NCBI GenBank assembly: GCA_015655115.1
Contig: JAATFQ010000175.1
Location: 20,636-84,635, forward strand
Length of the DNA: 64,000 bases
Source of the DNA: Sphingobacteriales bacterium
GTDB taxonomy: Bacteria; Bacteroidota; Bacteroidia; Sphingobacteriales; Sphingobacteriaceae
Reading direction: 5' to 3'
Shown here: positions 63,734 through 64,000 of the stretch, piece by piece
Layout of the letters: each line of letters begins with the position of its first letter
How positions within the stretch are numbered: position 1 is the stretch's first letter
The notes under the pieces: model-generated
Seen by the model: the letters and a program-made list of their open reading frames with translations, nothing else
Databases searched by the model: none
What the model was told of the DNA's origin: nothing
Program-made: the position numbers and the translations under genes

Positions 63734-64000
63734 TTAGTGGTAACTCTGCTCTTTAATCCTTGGTGAAACGATCAGAAAAATGACAATAACAAGTGTCATC
63801 AGACCTATAAAAAACCAGTAATACAAGGCTCCATTTAATGATGCAAAGAAACCGTTATTGGAAATACTGCGGTTGATGAATGCCGTAAAAATATTCCCTA
63901 CTGCGATGGTTAATAACCATATTGCACCCATCGTACTTTTCATTGATTTAGGAGCCTGTGTATAGGCATATTCCAGGCAGGTTACGGATACCATCACCTC
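63734..64000 (-). CDS. POT-family proton/oligopeptide transporter, 3' end only
   Basis: The frame is open to the window edge; the track's GTG start at 63997 is internal, preceded by a glutamate codon. The visible 88 residues start EVMVSVTCLEYAYTQAPKSMKS, a conserved segment of POT/PTR2 transporters, followed by two membrane helices and a short polar tail. POT proteins import di- and tripeptides with protons across the inner membrane. Most of the gene lies beyond the window. Confidence 0.87.
   Translation of the reverse strand, partial: EVMVSVTCLEYAYTQAPKSMKSTMGAIWLLTIAVGNIFTAFINRSISNNGFFASLNGALYYWFFIGLMTLVIVIFLIVSPRIKEQSYH

Noticed and set aside
63673-63744. Near-repeat TTTAGTGATAAC / TTTAGTGGTAAC, 60 bases apart at the POT stop
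   Set aside because: Only 12 bases with one mismatch; probably chance or a small duplication of the gene end, no further structure.

Overview
The window looks like chromosomal core sequence from a member of the Bacteroidota, most likely a Pedobacter-like Sphingobacteriaceae. This is inferred from gene content: gldK-L-M-N and gldB, a SusC/SusD pair driven by an ECF sigma factor and FecR anti-sigma, a DUF4271-hemD pair, an atp operon lacking atpD and atpC, and TAnnTTTG promoter elements. I see no rRNA, tRNA, CRISPR array, transposase, integrase or phage gene.

Layout. 1-1.7 kb: end of a histidine kinase and its OmpR-type regulator. 1.8-5.7 kb (minus): a membrane metallophosphoesterase and a MoxR/ChlI-like AAA ATPase paired with a VWA protein. 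5.8-7.7 kb (minus): two tandem cupin_8/JmjC-like genes, one of them frameshifted. 7.9-10.9 kb: hemW (minus), then DUF4271 and hemD (plus). 11.1-15.9 kb: gldKLMN, the core of the type IX secretion (T9SS) and gliding machine. 16-22.8 kb (minus): sprE/porW-like lipoprotein, PBP1A and uvrC in a tightly coupled operon. 22.9-28.6 kb: atp operon (Z, I-like, B, E, F, H, A, G). 28.7-30.5 kb: acid phosphatase, small membrane protein, ruvC. 30.5-37.5 kb: flippase-like protein, GT2, OppC-like permease, rnhB, GT4, gcvT, comB-like. 37.7-42.0 kb: patatin and gldB (minus), beta-barrel and nadE (plus). 42.4-54.4 kb: lnt, PH/SHOCT protein, rsmI, serS, PAS kinase, a small tail-anchored protein, a SIMPL protein, lspA, a DksA-like protein and ileS. 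54.9-63.5 kb (minus): sigma factor, FecR, SusC, SusD and a secreted phosphodiesterase-phosphatase fusion. The window ends inside a POT transporter.

How the genes fit together. GldL and GldM should form the proton-driven motor of the T9SS, with GldK and GldN as its periplasmic ring and the SprE-like and GldB proteins as accessory lipoproteins. LspA and Lnt, also encoded here, would mature such lipoproteins. The right-hand cluster reads as one self-regulated uptake unit: sigma factor and FecR sense the state of the STN-bearing SusC, SusCD imports the ligand, and the fused enzyme would release phosphate from phosphodiesters outside the cytoplasm.

The most interesting leads are that phosphodiester-directed SusCD unit; a terminator-like hairpin in its fecR-susC gap whose T-run lies on the antisense strand, as expected for a DonS-like antisense sRNA; an ATCCGG inverted motif shared by two control regions of the cluster; a G8 tract inside gldK; and the broken cupin gene beside its intact paralogue. 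Most of the rest is ordinary core genome. I found no clearly new defence system or mobile element.
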